Positions 7,729 to 16,421 of a stretch of DNA of 36,803 nt are shown piece by piece. Under the pieces are notes generated by a model. The model did not search any database, was not told where the DNA came from, and saw nothing but the letters and a program-made list of their open reading frames with translations. A program made the translations under genes and the position numbers. Numbering within the stretch: position 1 is the first letter of the stretch; each line of letters begins with the position of its first letter. Origin of the DNA: Methanolinea sp. (GTDB taxonomy: Archaea; Halobacteriota; Methanomicrobia; Methanomicrobiales; Methanospirillaceae); NCBI GenBank assembly GCA_030019395.1, contig JASEES010000011.1:1010-37812 (forward strand). The letters are read 5' to 3'.

Positions 7729-8007
7729 TTTCCCTCGGATCCCCCCACTTTGCGGGCTCCTTTTTTGATATCGAAGGCATATTTTTGCCAGTTTTGAGAA
7801 AATATGTCAATAAATGCCTCTATTTGAAAACGGCACAGATTGGCACTGATTTGGAACGCGCACCGATGATCTCCCGCAACAAAACGGACCGCAAAATAGG
7901 CATATTTTTCGACCTATATTTTTCAATTTATTTTTATTGAAGAGATTTTCCCTGTTACCTTGATTATATCCCGCGCAGTCACTTTTTCGAGGGATAGAGG
8001 GAAGATC
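7676..8007. other. AT-rich intergenic region with short repeats
   Basis: These 332 bases hold the SpeD-like promoter at the left. To the right is an AT-rich tract with near-identical copies of (G)GCATATTTTT at 7776-7787 and 7899-7909, plus TATATTTTTC at 7915-7924. No gene was recognised. The minus-strand T-rich parts may end the upstream DUF2156 transcript. Confidence 0.45.
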
Positions 8008-8916
8008 TCACACGAGCCGCGCGAGATCATCTCTTGCGACAGAGAATACCTTGACCATGTGGTGGGGGTGATAGCGCATCTTTGCCTCGCGGAGACCCGG
8101 GACACCCATATCACTCTCGCGGTTGATGTAAGTGTACCTGTGCTCGAGAAAACGAGCCGTCTCGGCATTGATGGCTTTGTAGATGCCCTCGCAGTCCGGA
8201 AGGCCCTTCTCGAAGTGGACGACCGCGGTCTCCCGGTTGAGCTCCTCGAAAATGGCAATAGCCCCAATTTTTTCCCCTACCCTGATTGCCAGGCCTTCAA
8301 GACCGAGTTCGCAGAATTTTTCGATGGCAAAAATGACGGCATTCTTTTCATAAGAGAGAAAAGGATGCTCATTGCACTGCTTCCACTCGCACCACTCGTG
8401 TAAAAACGTCCTGACATCCGCGAGGTTACCGGGATTTATCTCTTCCACTGTGTGGTGACACCTGTCGACGAACCTGTTCAGCTGCCTGCGGATCGAGAGG
8501 TACTTCCCGCCGGAGAGGCGGGCAAGATCCCGGGTCAGGTAGACGTATTCCCAGTAATCCCTGTCGGGTTGGAGGGAAAGGTCAGGAAAGAGCGTCCGTA
8601 TCCAGGCAGTTGTCGGTTCATCCACGAGGACAAGGGGCCTTTCTCCCCCTTCGCGGACCGCAAGATCGATCACGTCAAGGAGAACTTCCCCGTCCCTCGG
8701 TCCTATCGGCGGTCTGAATGTCGTTACCCCCTGGACGGTGCTGCTGATGATGAGGCATCCCTTATGCCCGGCGTACGTGTAGTGGGCAAAATGGTTCCAG
8801 CACGCAATGTTCGAGAAGAGGTTATCACTGTGCTCGGGCGGATACAGTGCGTAATGGCGGGAAAACACATCCCGATCATCCATCGTGACGGGCCGGAACC
8901 GGGAGATTGTCAGCAT
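8008..8916 (-). CDS. DUF2156 (LPG synthase C-terminal-like) protein
   Basis: The 302-residue soluble protein matches the DUF2156 family, which has two GNAT-like folds and is related to the catalytic C-terminal domain of lysyl-phosphatidylglycerol synthases. Visible family features are RPVTMDDRDVFSRHY at the N-terminus, DYWEYVYLTRDLARLSGGKYLSIRRQLNRF in the centre, and HFEKGLPDCEGIYKAINAETARFL near the C-terminus. There are no membrane helices, so it is not a full lipid synthase. Its start overlaps the end of the GNAT gene by seven bases, so the two are cotranscribed. The acyl or aminoacyl substrate is unknown. Confidence 0.85.
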   Translation of the reverse strand: MLTISRFRPVTMDDRDVFSRHYALYPPEHSDNLFSNIACWNHFAHYTYAGHKGCLIISSTVQGVTTFRPPIGPRDGEVLLDVIDLAVREGGERPLVLVDEPTTAWIRTLFPDLSLQPDRDYWEYVYLTRDLARLSGGKYLSIRRQLNRFVDRCHHTVEEINPGNLADVRTFLHEWCEWKQCNEHPFLSYEKNAVIFAIEKFCELGLEGLAIRVGEKIGAIAIFEELNRETAVVHFEKGLPDCEGIYKAINAETARFLEHRYTYINRESDMGVPGLREAKMRYHPHHMVKVFSVARDDLARLV

Positions 8917-9347
8917 TCGCTCCCCTTACCCCGGAAGCGCATCGGGACGTGCCCTTCCATCGGTACAAAACCGCTGCCTGCATAAAAGTCCGCGGTCCCT
9001 GGTTCAGCTACGAGCGCTATCCATGTAATCCCCCGGGAGAGGCACACCCCGACGAGCTTCTCGAGGATCATTCTCCCTGCACCGCTCCCCCGGAATTCCG
9101 GCAGCACGACAAGGTCCTGGATGTACGCATCCGACACTCCATCCGATAGTGCTCTCCCCATCCCGATCGTCTTCCCGCTCTCGCGGTGGATGGCAATAAC
9201 AAAAGCGAAACTCGATCGCACCAGGCGGGGAATCTCGGAGATATCCCATTCTTCCTTCCACCAGCCGCCCGCACGGTAGAGCATTGCCAGGGCGTTTGTA
9301 TCCCAGTCTTTTACGACCATGACAACAAATTTATCACCAGAAGACAT
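8910..9347 (-). CDS. GNAT family N-acetyltransferase
   Basis: The 145-residue protein has the GNAT acetyl-CoA site DLVVLPEFRGSGAGRMILEKLV (about residues 73-95) and the terminal fold elements ALVAEPGTADFYAGSGFVPM. Length is typical of single-domain GNATs. The target is unknown; it could be an amine, an amino acid or a protein. The start is uncertain: ATG 9347 gives MSSGDKFVV, and an in-frame ATG at 9320 gives MVVKDWD. A TATA-like element at 9335-9326 (minus strand) could favour a later start. It shares a transcript with the DUF2156 gene. Confidence 0.85.
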   Translation of the reverse strand: MSSGDKFVVMVVKDWDTNALAMLYRAGGWWKEEWDISEIPRLVRSSFAFVIAIHRESGKTIGMGRALSDGVSDAYIQDLVVLPEFRGSGAGRMILEKLVGVCLSRGITWIALVAEPGTADFYAGSGFVPMEGHVPMRFRGKGSEC

Positions 9348-9462
9348 TGCTCAAACAACCTCTCAATTCGTGGATTGTTCCCTGGCCTGTTTCACCCGGA
9401 CATGCATGCCCGCCGGCTTCTCCCCTGGACCCTGCTGCCGGGTTATGAATACCCCCTGTCGT

Positions 9463-10308
9463 TTACCGGTACTCACATTCCCACCCGGAACCAATTTCCT
9501 CAACCTGGAATGCACTGGAAAGACTGCAGCGGGCAGCAAAACCCGTGCAGTGGCAGGGATGCATGCGCGTGACCCCCATCCCCGCAAGGGTCGAAACTGT
9601 CTTCTCGATCCTCGTTGCGGATGCCCCCACAAGGTGAAAACCACCGATGATGTCAAGAACCTTGTCTTTCCCGCAGACTTCGCGGGCATGCGCCACGATG
9701 TTGCAGATCCCGGAGTGCGAGCATCCCGTGATGATGACAAGCCCCTCCTCTCCCACGTATGCGAGTGCGGTATCGTCAGGGAGCGTATCGGGAACGAGCC
9801 CCCCGGGGCTCTTTTTCATCCTCTTCCCTGACTGCACCATCTCCTCGAACCCGAACCGCCGTGGTATCTCCCCGAGGAAGACGAGGTCCGAAAAGAGCCA
9901 TACGGGCTCTTTCGAGAGATCCAGATCGAAGTGTTCCCGGCACTTCTCCTCCGAGAGCAACATTCCCGTTTCGGGCAGCTCCCCGGTCTTTTTTGTCAGG
10001 AAGACTTCAGGATGGGCAACCAGCCTGGGGCGGGAAACCGGTTTTTTTCCAATCCGGCCCTCGGTTAGTGCCATAATATAGGGAATGAGTCCCCAGGTAT
10101 GGTCGAGGTGCCCGTGAGAAAGGACAACGTAACGGACATCGAGGATCTCTTCTCCCATCCTGCGGGCATTTTCGAGAAATGCACAGGAATAACCGAGGTC
10201 GAAGAGAACCTTGCCGCTCCTGGTCTCAATGAGGGCAGAAAAAGCTGGTTCTGCAAGAAGATAGCGGTCGATGTGGGTGGAATTGTCGACGAGGATTCGT
10301 AACCGCAT
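9463..10308 (-). CDS. Metallo-beta-lactamase-fold protein (COG1237-like)
   Basis: The 281-residue protein carries HGHLDH (His65, His67, Asp69, His70) for two-metal binding, TGCSHSGICNIV with a further metal His, and GGFHLVGA plus a C-terminal PCHCTG. This layout matches the family of the M. jannaschii 7,8-dihydropterin-6-methyl-4-(beta-D-ribofuranosyl)aminobenzene-5'-phosphate synthase of methanopterin biosynthesis. A role in H4MPT synthesis is plausible for a methanogen but is inference, because COG1237 proteins vary. The SD AGGTGA overlaps the cmk stop, and ATG 10308 lies six bases beyond it, so the gene is the tail of the ribosomal-secY-cmk operon. Confidence 0.82.
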   Translation of the reverse strand: MRLRILVDNSTHIDRYLLAEPAFSALIETRSGKVLFDLGYSCAFLENARRMGEEILDVRYVVLSHGHLDHTWGLIPYIMALTEGRIGKKPVSRPRLVAHPEVFLTKKTGELPETGMLLSEEKCREHFDLDLSKEPVWLFSDLVFLGEIPRRFGFEEMVQSGKRMKKSPGGLVPDTLPDDTALAYVGEEGLVIITGCSHSGICNIVAHAREVCGKDKVLDIIGGFHLVGASATRIEKTVSTLAGMGVTRMHPCHCTGFAARCSLSSAFQVEEIGSGWECEYR

Positions 10309-10314
10309 TGGTCT

Positions 10315-10866
10315 TCACCTGGCCTCCCCTCTCTTTTTCTCCTCGATAACCCGTATTGCCGTTTCAACGATTGCAGAGAGTTCTTCGACCGCAAACTTCT
10401 CGGAATTCAGGACAAGGTGGTAGGGCGAAAGATCGCGGATATCGATGGAATAGTAATCCTGATACCGGCGGGCCTCGCAGGCTTCCCTCTCCTGGGTCAG
10501 GAGCCGGGCTGTCTCCCTGTCCTGGATCGTATCCCGGGAAAAAATGCGTTCCACCCTGCAGGAAAGGGGCGCCTGGAGCCATATCCTCAGGTCCGCGTTT
10601 CCAACGAACCACCCCGAGAGTCTCCCCTCGGCAATGATATCGTCCTCCCTTTCTGCAATCTCGCGCTGCCTGAGGTCGATCTCCCTGTCAATTGACGGTT
10701 CGGTCTCTGCAATCCTGCCAAATTCCCGGAGATCGAGACCCCTCTCCCGCGCCATCTGCCTGAACACTTCCCCGGCTGATATCAATCTGTATCCACGGAT
10801 TTCTGCAAGGTGGCGGGCAAGGGAGGTTGTTCCACTCCCGGGAAGCCCGCTCACCGTGATCCGCAT
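10315..10866 (-). CDS. cmk: Cytidylate kinase (archaeal type)
   Basis: It phosphorylates CMP and dCMP to the diphosphates. The 183-residue protein has the archaeal P-loop GLPGSGTTS at residues 7-15 (the usual Lys is Thr, as is common in archaeal Cmk), ISAGEVFRQMARERG and the LID-like arginines SCRVERIFSRD. Its ATG overlaps the TGA of the DUF106 gene (TGATG). This position after adk and DUF106 is conserved in many archaeal ribosomal clusters. Confidence 0.94.
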   Translation of the reverse strand: MRITVSGLPGSGTTSLARHLAEIRGYRLISAGEVFRQMARERGLDLREFGRIAETEPSIDREIDLRQREIAEREDDIIAEGRLSGWFVGNADLRIWLQAPLSCRVERIFSRDTIQDRETARLLTQEREACEARRYQDYYSIDIRDLSPYHLVLNSEKFAVEELSAIVETAIRVIEEKKRGEAR

Positions 10867-11459
10867 CAGATACCCCCGATATTGAGGGATTTCCGGATAA
10901 CCTGGCTGATCGTAAGGGAACAGATCATGTACCAGAGGATCCAGGCCGGGACCGGTCCGAGGACCGCCTCGGAGAGCGTATGCTGCCCGAAGAACGGCAT
11001 GACGATGGGTGCATGGGGGGTAACACCGAGTCGGAAAAGGAGCCAGAAGAATATGGGGACAGTTATGATGAGGATGTAAGCCATGGGTATGAACTGCTGC
11101 TGGGAGAGCTCGAGCTGCTCCTTCATCACGCGATCCCTCTTTGCGTCAAGTTTCTTGATTCTCTTTTCGTCCCCGGAAAGCTGGGCCTCGCGGTACTCTT
11201 TCTGGAAGACCTTCATCCGTTCCTGGACCTCGGTCATCCTCTCGTAATCGATCGTGTACTTCTGGATGATGGAGGAATAGAGAGCCGTGATAGCCGAGAG
11301 GATAACGATGAGGATGAAAAAGGGCATCATCTCCGCGAGCGGCCCAAGCACGCTATCAAGCCCCCGGCCGACGCCCTCGCGCAGGGGTGCGATGCTGTAG
11401 GAAAATATCATCGCCATCGCGACCATGAGGGCGAGGATGCCCCCGAACCTGCTCTTCAT
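10866..11459 (-). CDS. DUF106 (EMC3/TMCO1/YidC superfamily) membrane insertase
   Basis: The 197-residue protein has an N-terminal membrane helix, a second one at about 45-70, a charged coiled-coil (YERMTEVQERMKVFQKEYREAQ...KKLDAKRDRVMKEQ) and two more membrane helices near the C-terminus. This is the pattern of archaeal Oxa1/YidC-like DUF106 proteins that help insert membrane proteins. It sits between adk and cmk and downstream of secY, fitting that role. ATG 11459 is preferred because GGTGA lies five bases before it; an alternative GTG is at 11468, next to the adk stop. Confidence 0.88.
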   Translation of the reverse strand: MKSRFGGILALMVAMAMIFSYSIAPLREGVGRGLDSVLGPLAEMMPFFILIVILSAITALYSSIIQKYTIDYERMTEVQERMKVFQKEYREAQLSGDEKRIKKLDAKRDRVMKEQLELSQQQFIPMAYILIITVPIFFWLLFRLGVTPHAPIVMPFFGQHTLSEAVLGPVPAWILWYMICSLTISQVIRKSLNIGGI

Positions 11460-11464
11460 AAGCC

Positions 11465-12037
11465 TCACCGGAGCACGTCTGCCATCTCGCGCACCGCAAG
11501 GTCAAGGAGGTGGTCCGCGTTCGTGATGTACTTGATGGTACAGCCTGTAAGCATCGAATAGGAAGCTGCAATCGCCCTGTTGAACTGCTGGTGATCGGCG
11601 ATTGCTCCCGAACCCTCGCGGTCTCTCGCCCGCGTTTCGTCAGAAAGCCTCCTCATGAGGATCTGGTCAGGGTCTGTCTCGACGAGGATGATGGTGTCAG
11701 GCATGAGTTCCCGCAGCACCCACTCGGGAAGGCCGGCAAGGAACCCCCGGGGGGTCTTGACAGATGCATGCGTGTCGATGAGGAGGTTTCCGTCTTCCTT
11801 GGACATTGCCCGCGCTGCTAACTGCTGGAGCCTCTTTTGGGCATCTCCGGGAAGCCTTCGCATCTCATCCCGGTCCCGGACAAGCCCCTGTGCCACGGCA
11901 GTCTCAAACATGTACGTCCCAAAATTGAGGGATTTGTAGGGTATTCCTTCCTCCTCGAGGAGTTTCAACGCCCCGGTGACAACCGTTGTCTTCCCGACGC
12001 CGGGGACACCTGTCACTATCACTCTCCTTCCCGTCAT
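11465..12037 (-). CDS. adkA: Adenylate kinase, archaeal AdkA type
   Basis: AdkA interconverts ATP + AMP and 2 ADP. The 190-residue protein has the P-loop GVPGVGKTTV at residues 9-18, DTHASVKTPRGFLAGLP for nucleotide binding and TRARDREG near residue 140, and it matches archaeal AdkA length (about 190). The frame is open far upstream to 12433, but that extension overlaps secY in another frame. ATG 12037, with GGAG six bases before it and two bases after the secY stop, is the true start. secY-adk order is conserved in archaea. Confidence 0.95.
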   Translation of the reverse strand: MTGRRVIVTGVPGVGKTTVVTGALKLLEEEGIPYKSLNFGTYMFETAVAQGLVRDRDEMRRLPGDAQKRLQQLAARAMSKEDGNLLIDTHASVKTPRGFLAGLPEWVLRELMPDTIILVETDPDQILMRRLSDETRARDREGSGAIADHQQFNRAIAASYSMLTGCTIKYITNADHLLDLAVREMADVLR

Positions 12038-12039
12038 AC

Positions 12040-13473
12040 TTACTCCTTTCCGAAAAATGTCCTCATGAAGGGGTACATCTCCATGATCTGCTGGCTTGCG
12101 ATCTCCTCGTATAACCTGTAGGTGATGGAAACAGTGAGCAGGAGGCCCGTCCCGCTCACTGACCCGATTACGCCGAAGAGGTTGGCAAACACCGAGAGGA
12201 CGCCGATGAAGACACCGCCTATCACAGTCACCCGGGGGATGTACCTGTCGAGGTATTTTTCGAGAACCTGCGGGTTCCGCCGGTACCCGGGAATCGACAT
12301 CCCCGACATCTGGATCTGGCGTGCGACGTCCTTTGAGTCCATACCTGCCGTCTTGATCCAGAAAAGGGCAAATATCGCGCCGCCGACCACCACGATCAGG
12401 ATATCGATACCCATCCTGAGGAGGACTTCCCACGGGGCATGACCGAGGTCATAGATCCACCACATCCAGTCATCGGGCCCGTTGATGGGGGCAAGGAAAT
12501 ACATCAGTCCGCTGACAGGGGTTGCCCCCTGGAATGTTCCGAGAATCGTTATCCCCACGTTGTTCAGGAAGAGGCCGATCATCTGGATATTTGCCTGGAG
12601 CACCCGGACGAGGATCATGGGAAGGACACTTGCATAGATGAGCTTGACCGGGAACCGTGCACGTGCGCCTCTCACCTGGGCATGGGCAAGAGGTATCTCG
12701 ATACGCGTCGATTCCACGTATACGATGACCAGAAATATTCCTATGGTGGTGATGAACGCGATCAGGTCTGTCCCCATATACTGCAGGAAGTTTGCGCTGT
12801 CCAGAATGACTGCGACCATGCGGGGAAAGAACCCGACGGGATACTGGTCACTGACCGGTGCCCAGTTGATGAAGCCGTTGATGATTGCCTGCGAAATGCC
12901 GGCTATGATGAAGAGGCCGACGCCCGATCCTATTCCCCACTTCGTGACCACCTCGTCCATGAAGACGATCAGGACACCGCCGATGCATATCTGGATGAAG
13001 ATGATGAGCGAGACCAGGAACAGGTTTCCGCCGAAGAACATGTCCGCAACGACAGGGTCCGGCAGGAGAAAACCTCCGACGAGGTTCGGGGCCGCCTCGA
13101 TGATGATCATCACGAAGATGAGGAGTTTCTGCAGGCCCATGTACTGGATCTGCCCGTGAAGTTCGCTCGTGTCGATATGGATCAGGTCTGCCCCCTTGAG
13201 GAGTTGCAGAACGATCGAGGCTGTCACGATGGGGCCGATACCCAGCTGCACGAGCGACCCGCTTGCCCCTGCAAGGAGTGCCCGCCAGTAGAAGAAGATA
13301 TCCTGCGAGTTCGGATTAAGCCCGAAAAGGGGTATGTTGGTGAGGACAAAGTAGAGGATGAGGATTCCCGCTGTCCAGGCAAGCTTGTTCTTGAAGTGAA
13401 CGTGTCCCTCGGGGCCTTTTACCGTGGGCATCGCTGCAAGCAGCGGTTCCATTCGGTCCAGTAGTTCTCCCAT
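12040..13473 (-). CDS. secY: Protein translocase subunit SecY
   Basis: SecY is the channel of the Sec translocon, which exports unfolded proteins such as the S-layer precursor and inserts membrane proteins. The 477-residue protein has about ten hydrophobic helices, an N-terminal amphipathic segment (MEPLLAAMPTVKGPEGHVHFKNKLAWT), the plug-region GASGSLVQLGIGPIVTASIVLQLLKG and the cytoplasmic loop RIEIPLAHAQVRGARARFPVKLIY. It follows L15 in the operon and precedes adkA. Confidence 0.96.
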   Translation of the reverse strand: MGELLDRMEPLLAAMPTVKGPEGHVHFKNKLAWTAGILILYFVLTNIPLFGLNPNSQDIFFYWRALLAGASGSLVQLGIGPIVTASIVLQLLKGADLIHIDTSELHGQIQYMGLQKLLIFVMIIIEAAPNLVGGFLLPDPVVADMFFGGNLFLVSLIIFIQICIGGVLIVFMDEVVTKWGIGSGVGLFIIAGISQAIINGFINWAPVSDQYPVGFFPRMVAVILDSANFLQYMGTDLIAFITTIGIFLVIVYVESTRIEIPLAHAQVRGARARFPVKLIYASVLPMILVRVLQANIQMIGLFLNNVGITILGTFQGATPVSGLMYFLAPINGPDDWMWWIYDLGHAPWEVLLRMGIDILIVVVGGAIFALFWIKTAGMDSKDVARQIQMSGMSIPGYRRNPQVLEKYLDRYIPRVTVIGGVFIGVLSVFANLFGVIGSVSGTGLLLTVSITYRLYEEIASQQIMEMYPFMRTFFGKE

Positions 13474-13491
13474 TCTTTCACCAAAGGGGGA

Positions 13492-13917
13492 TCAGATAAC
13501 CAGGGCCTGGCCACCTATCGCTTCTATCTTTTCTTTTGCCTGTCCGGAAAATGCACGTGCCGTAATGCGCATCTTCTCTGTGACTTTTCCGCTCCCAAGT
13601 ATCTTATCGATGCCGATCTGTTCTGCAGATATGACAATGGCATCGCCGTCGCGTGAAGCGAGACCCGCAGCCAGTAGCTCGTCAAGCATCTCCTGGAGTC
13701 TTCCAACGGAAATCGTCCGCATCCTGTCAGATGTCGGGTTCACGAAGCCGTGCTTTCCGTTATGAACTTCGCCATAGACCCAGTAGTGGGAGAAGCGGTG
13801 GTCACGGTGACCTGCACGGCCCCTGCCGCCGCGGTTCCCCGCACCCCTCCTGTTCTTATGCGTGCCTCCCCCGCACGTCCGGGATCCCCGGTATTTCGAC
13901 CTCTTGTTGACTGGCAT
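13492..13917 (-). CDS. rpl15: Ribosomal protein L15 (uL15)
   Basis: Large-subunit protein, 141 aa, starting MPVNKRSKYRGSRTCGGGTH with the Gly/Arg-rich N-terminal tail typical of uL15 that reaches into 23S rRNA. GAGGTGA five bases before ATG 13917 decides the start over an in-frame GTG at 13926 that overlaps the L30 stop. It lies between L30 and secY, the conserved spc order. Confidence 0.95.
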   Translation of the reverse strand: MPVNKRSKYRGSRTCGGGTHKNRRGAGNRGGRGRAGHRDHRFSHYWVYGEVHNGKHGFVNPTSDRMRTISVGRLQEMLDELLAAGLASRDGDAIVISAEQIGIDKILGSGKVTEKMRITARAFSGQAKEKIEAIGGQALVI

Positions 13918-13922
13918 CTGTC

Positions 13923-14384
13923 TCACCTCATCTTGTAGAGGAGCTCGTTTATCTCCTTCCCGTAGTACCCGAGGGCTCCTCCCTGCGGAAATGTCCTCTT
14001 GATCGTCCTGTATCCCTTCCGGGGCGGGTGGAGCCGGAGAACCGGTTTGACGCCGGGGATGTCGGCAAGGCGCACTTCCCCTGCAGCAAGAGCCGCTGCA
14101 AGTTCCGCGATTCCATTGTAGGACGAATTCTCCCGGACATACTCGTCGGTGAGCGGGCGGTTACCCTCGATCCGTCCGCGGGTCCGCAGGATCGTCTCGA
14201 TCGTTTCCGCGTCCACCTCCCCCCATGCCACAAAGTCCTTGACCTTCCGGATCATCCCCAGGTATTCGGGCGTATCAGGCACGAGGACACAGTGGTTGAT
14301 GTGATGGAGGCGGAGCATTTTAAGGGTGTCCCTGATGTCCCGCCGGGTATTGACAACCCCTCTCACCTGCACGATGGCGTACAT
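13923..14384 (-). CDS. rpl30: Ribosomal protein L30 (uL30)
   Basis: Large-subunit protein, 153 aa, in the long archaeal form ([33 protein letters not shown]), about 2.5 times the bacterial length. The start is one of two adjacent ATGs (14387 or 14384). The second leaves more room behind the purine-rich GAGAGGG. Its start region overlaps the S5 stop, so translation is coupled. Confidence 0.95.
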   Translation of the reverse strand: MYAIVQVRGVVNTRRDIRDTLKMLRLHHINHCVLVPDTPEYLGMIRKVKDFVAWGEVDAETIETILRTRGRIEGNRPLTDEYVRENSSYNGIAELAAALAAGEVRLADIPGVKPVLRLHPPRKGYRTIKRTFPQGGALGYYGKEINELLYKMR

Positions 14385-15001
14385 CATCCCTCTCCCCCTG
14401 TCCGGATCATGTTCGTTGCCCTGAGGGCATTGAACGTGGCCTTTGCAAAGTTGATCGTCGTCCTCGTCTGTCCCCTCGCAAAGGTCCAGACGTCCCGGAT
14501 ACCGGCAAGTTCCAGAACTTTCTTGCTGATTTCACCGGTAACGAGCCCTATCCCCTGCGGGGCAGGCTTGAGGGTTACGCGGACGCTGCCTGCAGCACCC
14601 TCGACGACCATGGGAATCGAGTGCGCGGTGTTGCAGCCGCATTCCCAGCTGCCACAACCACGACGGACCTTGATGAGGTTGATCTTTGCATCAACGATCG
14701 CTTTCTTGATCGCATCTCCCACCTGGGAATCCTTTCCCTGGCCAAACCCTATGTACCCGTTCCTGTTCCCGACGACCACCACGGCGCGGAACTTGACACG
14801 CCTGCCGGAGTCGGTCATGCGCTGTACCATGGTGATGTCCAGAACCTCGTCTTCGAGGTCGGGAAGGAAGAGATCCACGATCTCGGGTTCCTTGATGGGC
14901 CGGCCGCTCTCCAGGACCTGGTCGATGCTGGAGAACTCTCCCGCGGCCACCTTTTTCCCAAGGCCGGTCAGCGGGACCCATTCCACTTTCTCGTAGGCCA
15001 T
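14384..15001 (-). CDS. rps5: Ribosomal protein S5 (uS5)
   Basis: Small-subunit protein, 205 aa, with the double-stranded RNA-binding N-terminal part ([24 protein letters not shown]) and the C-terminal S5 domain (GVGSWEC-like region [21 protein letters not shown], archaeal in character). It contributes to decoding accuracy. It is one base downstream of the L18 stop. Confidence 0.96.
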   Translation of the reverse strand: MAYEKVEWVPLTGLGKKVAAGEFSSIDQVLESGRPIKEPEIVDLFLPDLEDEVLDITMVQRMTDSGRRVKFRAVVVVGNRNGYIGFGQGKDSQVGDAIKKAIVDAKINLIKVRRGCGSWECGCNTAHSIPMVVEGAAGSVRVTLKPAPQGIGLVTGEISKKVLELAGIRDVWTFARGQTRTTINFAKATFNALRATNMIRTGGEG

Positions 15002-15002
15002 A

Positions 15003-15530
15003 TTACTCCAGCTCCTTCATGATGGCGTCCATAGTCTGTTCAACGTTCTGTACCAGGTCGCCGGCACGGTCGGGTGCATATGCTGCAATGTGAACTCCTT
15101 TCACCCTGTCATCATCGGGGAGTATCTCCTCCCCGTGGGGGACATCAAGCCCTGCGGTTACCGCTCCCTTCAGTGCGGCAAAGACCCGTGCCCCTTTCGT
15201 TGCCCTGTGGAGACCAATATCGAGGATCGCAGAGTCATACCCACTGTTCTGGGCTTTCACCGCAAAGAGAACCCCTGTGAGGAACGCTGCGGGCGTACTT
15301 GAAAGGGATCCCCTGAACCCGTACTTTGAAAGTTCACTGGAGTGTGCGGTCACACGTGTGAGGTCCCCCTCCTTCTCTGCCTGGACGAGCTGGATGATGA
15401 TATGGCGGTTCGTGCGGCGCACCACCATACGGGGCTTCCCGGAGACAACGAGTCGGGCACGGGCATAGTAGTCTGTCTTGCCTTCCTTTCTCCTCCGGAA
15501 GGGGATGAAGTAGCGTGGTCCGGTCGCCAT
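15003..15530 (-). CDS. rpl18: Ribosomal protein L18 (uL18)
   Basis: 5S rRNA-binding protein, 175 aa, in the archaeal form. ATG 15530 gives [28 protein letters not shown], the usual L18 start, one base after the L19e stop. The open frame runs upstream to 15668, but that part lies antisense-shifted inside L19e and is not used. Confidence 0.95.
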   Translation of the reverse strand: MATGPRYFIPFRRRKEGKTDYYARARLVVSGKPRMVVRRTNRHIIIQLVQAEKEGDLTRVTAHSSELSKYGFRGSLSSTPAAFLTGVLFAVKAQNSGYDSAILDIGLHRATKGARVFAALKGAVTAGLDVPHGEEILPDDDRVKGVHIAAYAPDRAGDLVQNVEQTMDAIMKELE

Positions 15531-15531
15531 T

Positions 15532-15984
15532 TTACCGTGCCCTCCCCATGATGATACCGAGGTGGGCCCTGAGATGACCCACGCTCCTGAACTGCCCTCC
15601 GGCTGCCTGGCGGTAGAGCAAACGGTAGAGACGCGGCTCAATCTCTCCTTTCTCGCGCAACTCTGCAAGGGTCTTCCGGAGTGCCCGGATCTTCCGAATC
15701 CACTGGCGTTTCGCGGGATTTCTTGCCCCTGCGGCTCCCTTGCGCCGACCCGGCCCTCTGCAGTGCCCGTATGCTCTCTTCGCCATCAGGGCGCGCGCCC
15801 TTCCCCTGCTGTTCCCTCTGATCTGGCGTGCAATGATTGCCCCATCCCCGATGAGCTTCCTGATGTCCTCGCGCGATATGGCGTTCTGGATATCCGTAAG
15901 CCGGTCAGGGTCAAACCATACCCTGTTCATGCCGCACGAGAGCAGCTCCGCTGCAATCCGCCGCTGGGAGGAAAGGTCAGTCAT
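15532..15984 (-). CDS. rpl19e: Ribosomal protein L19e (eL19)
   Basis: Archaeal/eukaryotic large-subunit protein, 150 aa, starting MTDLSSQRRIAAELLSCGMNRVWFDP, then a highly basic helix-rich stretch (RGRARALMAKRAYGHCRGPGRRKGAAGAR). It has no bacterial counterpart. It overlaps L32e by eight bases. Confidence 0.95.
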   Translation of the reverse strand: MTDLSSQRRIAAELLSCGMNRVWFDPDRLTDIQNAISREDIRKLIGDGAIIARQIRGNSRGRARALMAKRAYGHCRGPGRRKGAAGARNPAKRQWIRKIRALRKTLAELREKGEIEPRLYRLLYRQAAGGQFRSVGHLRAHLGIIMGRAR

Positions 15985-16414
15985 CGCTCTCCTCCTCCTG
16001 TTCTTCGCTCACTGCAGGTGCCGGTTCTTCGACCGGTTTTTCTTCCCGCGGGTTGAGAATCTTCAAACCTGCCTGGATAGCCTTCTCCTGAATGACTGCT
16101 CTCTTCTTCGCGCCGACGCCGGCAGCGATGCGAATGGCATCCCTTTCCGGGTCAAGCCCGTCGAGCTCGGCCGGAGTGTGGACCCTCACGTCACGGTACC
16201 CGCTCGGGTGCAGGCCCCTTGCTGCAAGGGGACTTCCATATCCCGGTGTCGGGAGAGGGCCCTTGGCCTTCTTCTGGATCCGCTGCTTGTTGTGGAGTCC
16301 CCTCGGCTTTCGCCAGCTCTCCGAGAGCTGCTTCTTCTTGCCAAAACCATCGCGCTTGAACCGGGCGGACTTCGCTGCACGGACCCTGATTGCCCGAATT
16401 GTATCTTCTGCCAT
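15977..16414 (-). CDS. rpl32e: Ribosomal protein L32e (eL32)
   Basis: Archaeal/eukaryotic large-subunit protein, 145 aa. The core is the conserved eL32 region RFKRDGFGKKKQLSESWRKPRGLHNKQR. After it comes an acidic C-terminal tail (EEKPVEEPAPAVSEEQEEESDD), longer than in many archaea and probably a disordered extension. Confidence 0.95.
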   Translation of the reverse strand: MAEDTIRAIRVRAAKSARFKRDGFGKKKQLSESWRKPRGLHNKQRIQKKAKGPLPTPGYGSPLAARGLHPSGYRDVRVHTPAELDGLDPERDAIRIAAGVGAKKRAVIQEKAIQAGLKILNPREEKPVEEPAPAVSEEQEEESDD

Positions 16415-16421
16415 TGTTCAT

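Noticed and set aside
11465-12433. Longer adenylate kinase frame of 322 codons
   Set aside because: The extra N-terminus lies inside secY and has no kinase homology; ATG 12037 with an SD fits the 190-residue family.
12439-13464. Long open frame antisense to secY
   Set aside because: Asp/His/Glu-rich translation, the typical mirror of a hydrophobic gene; no SD or homology.
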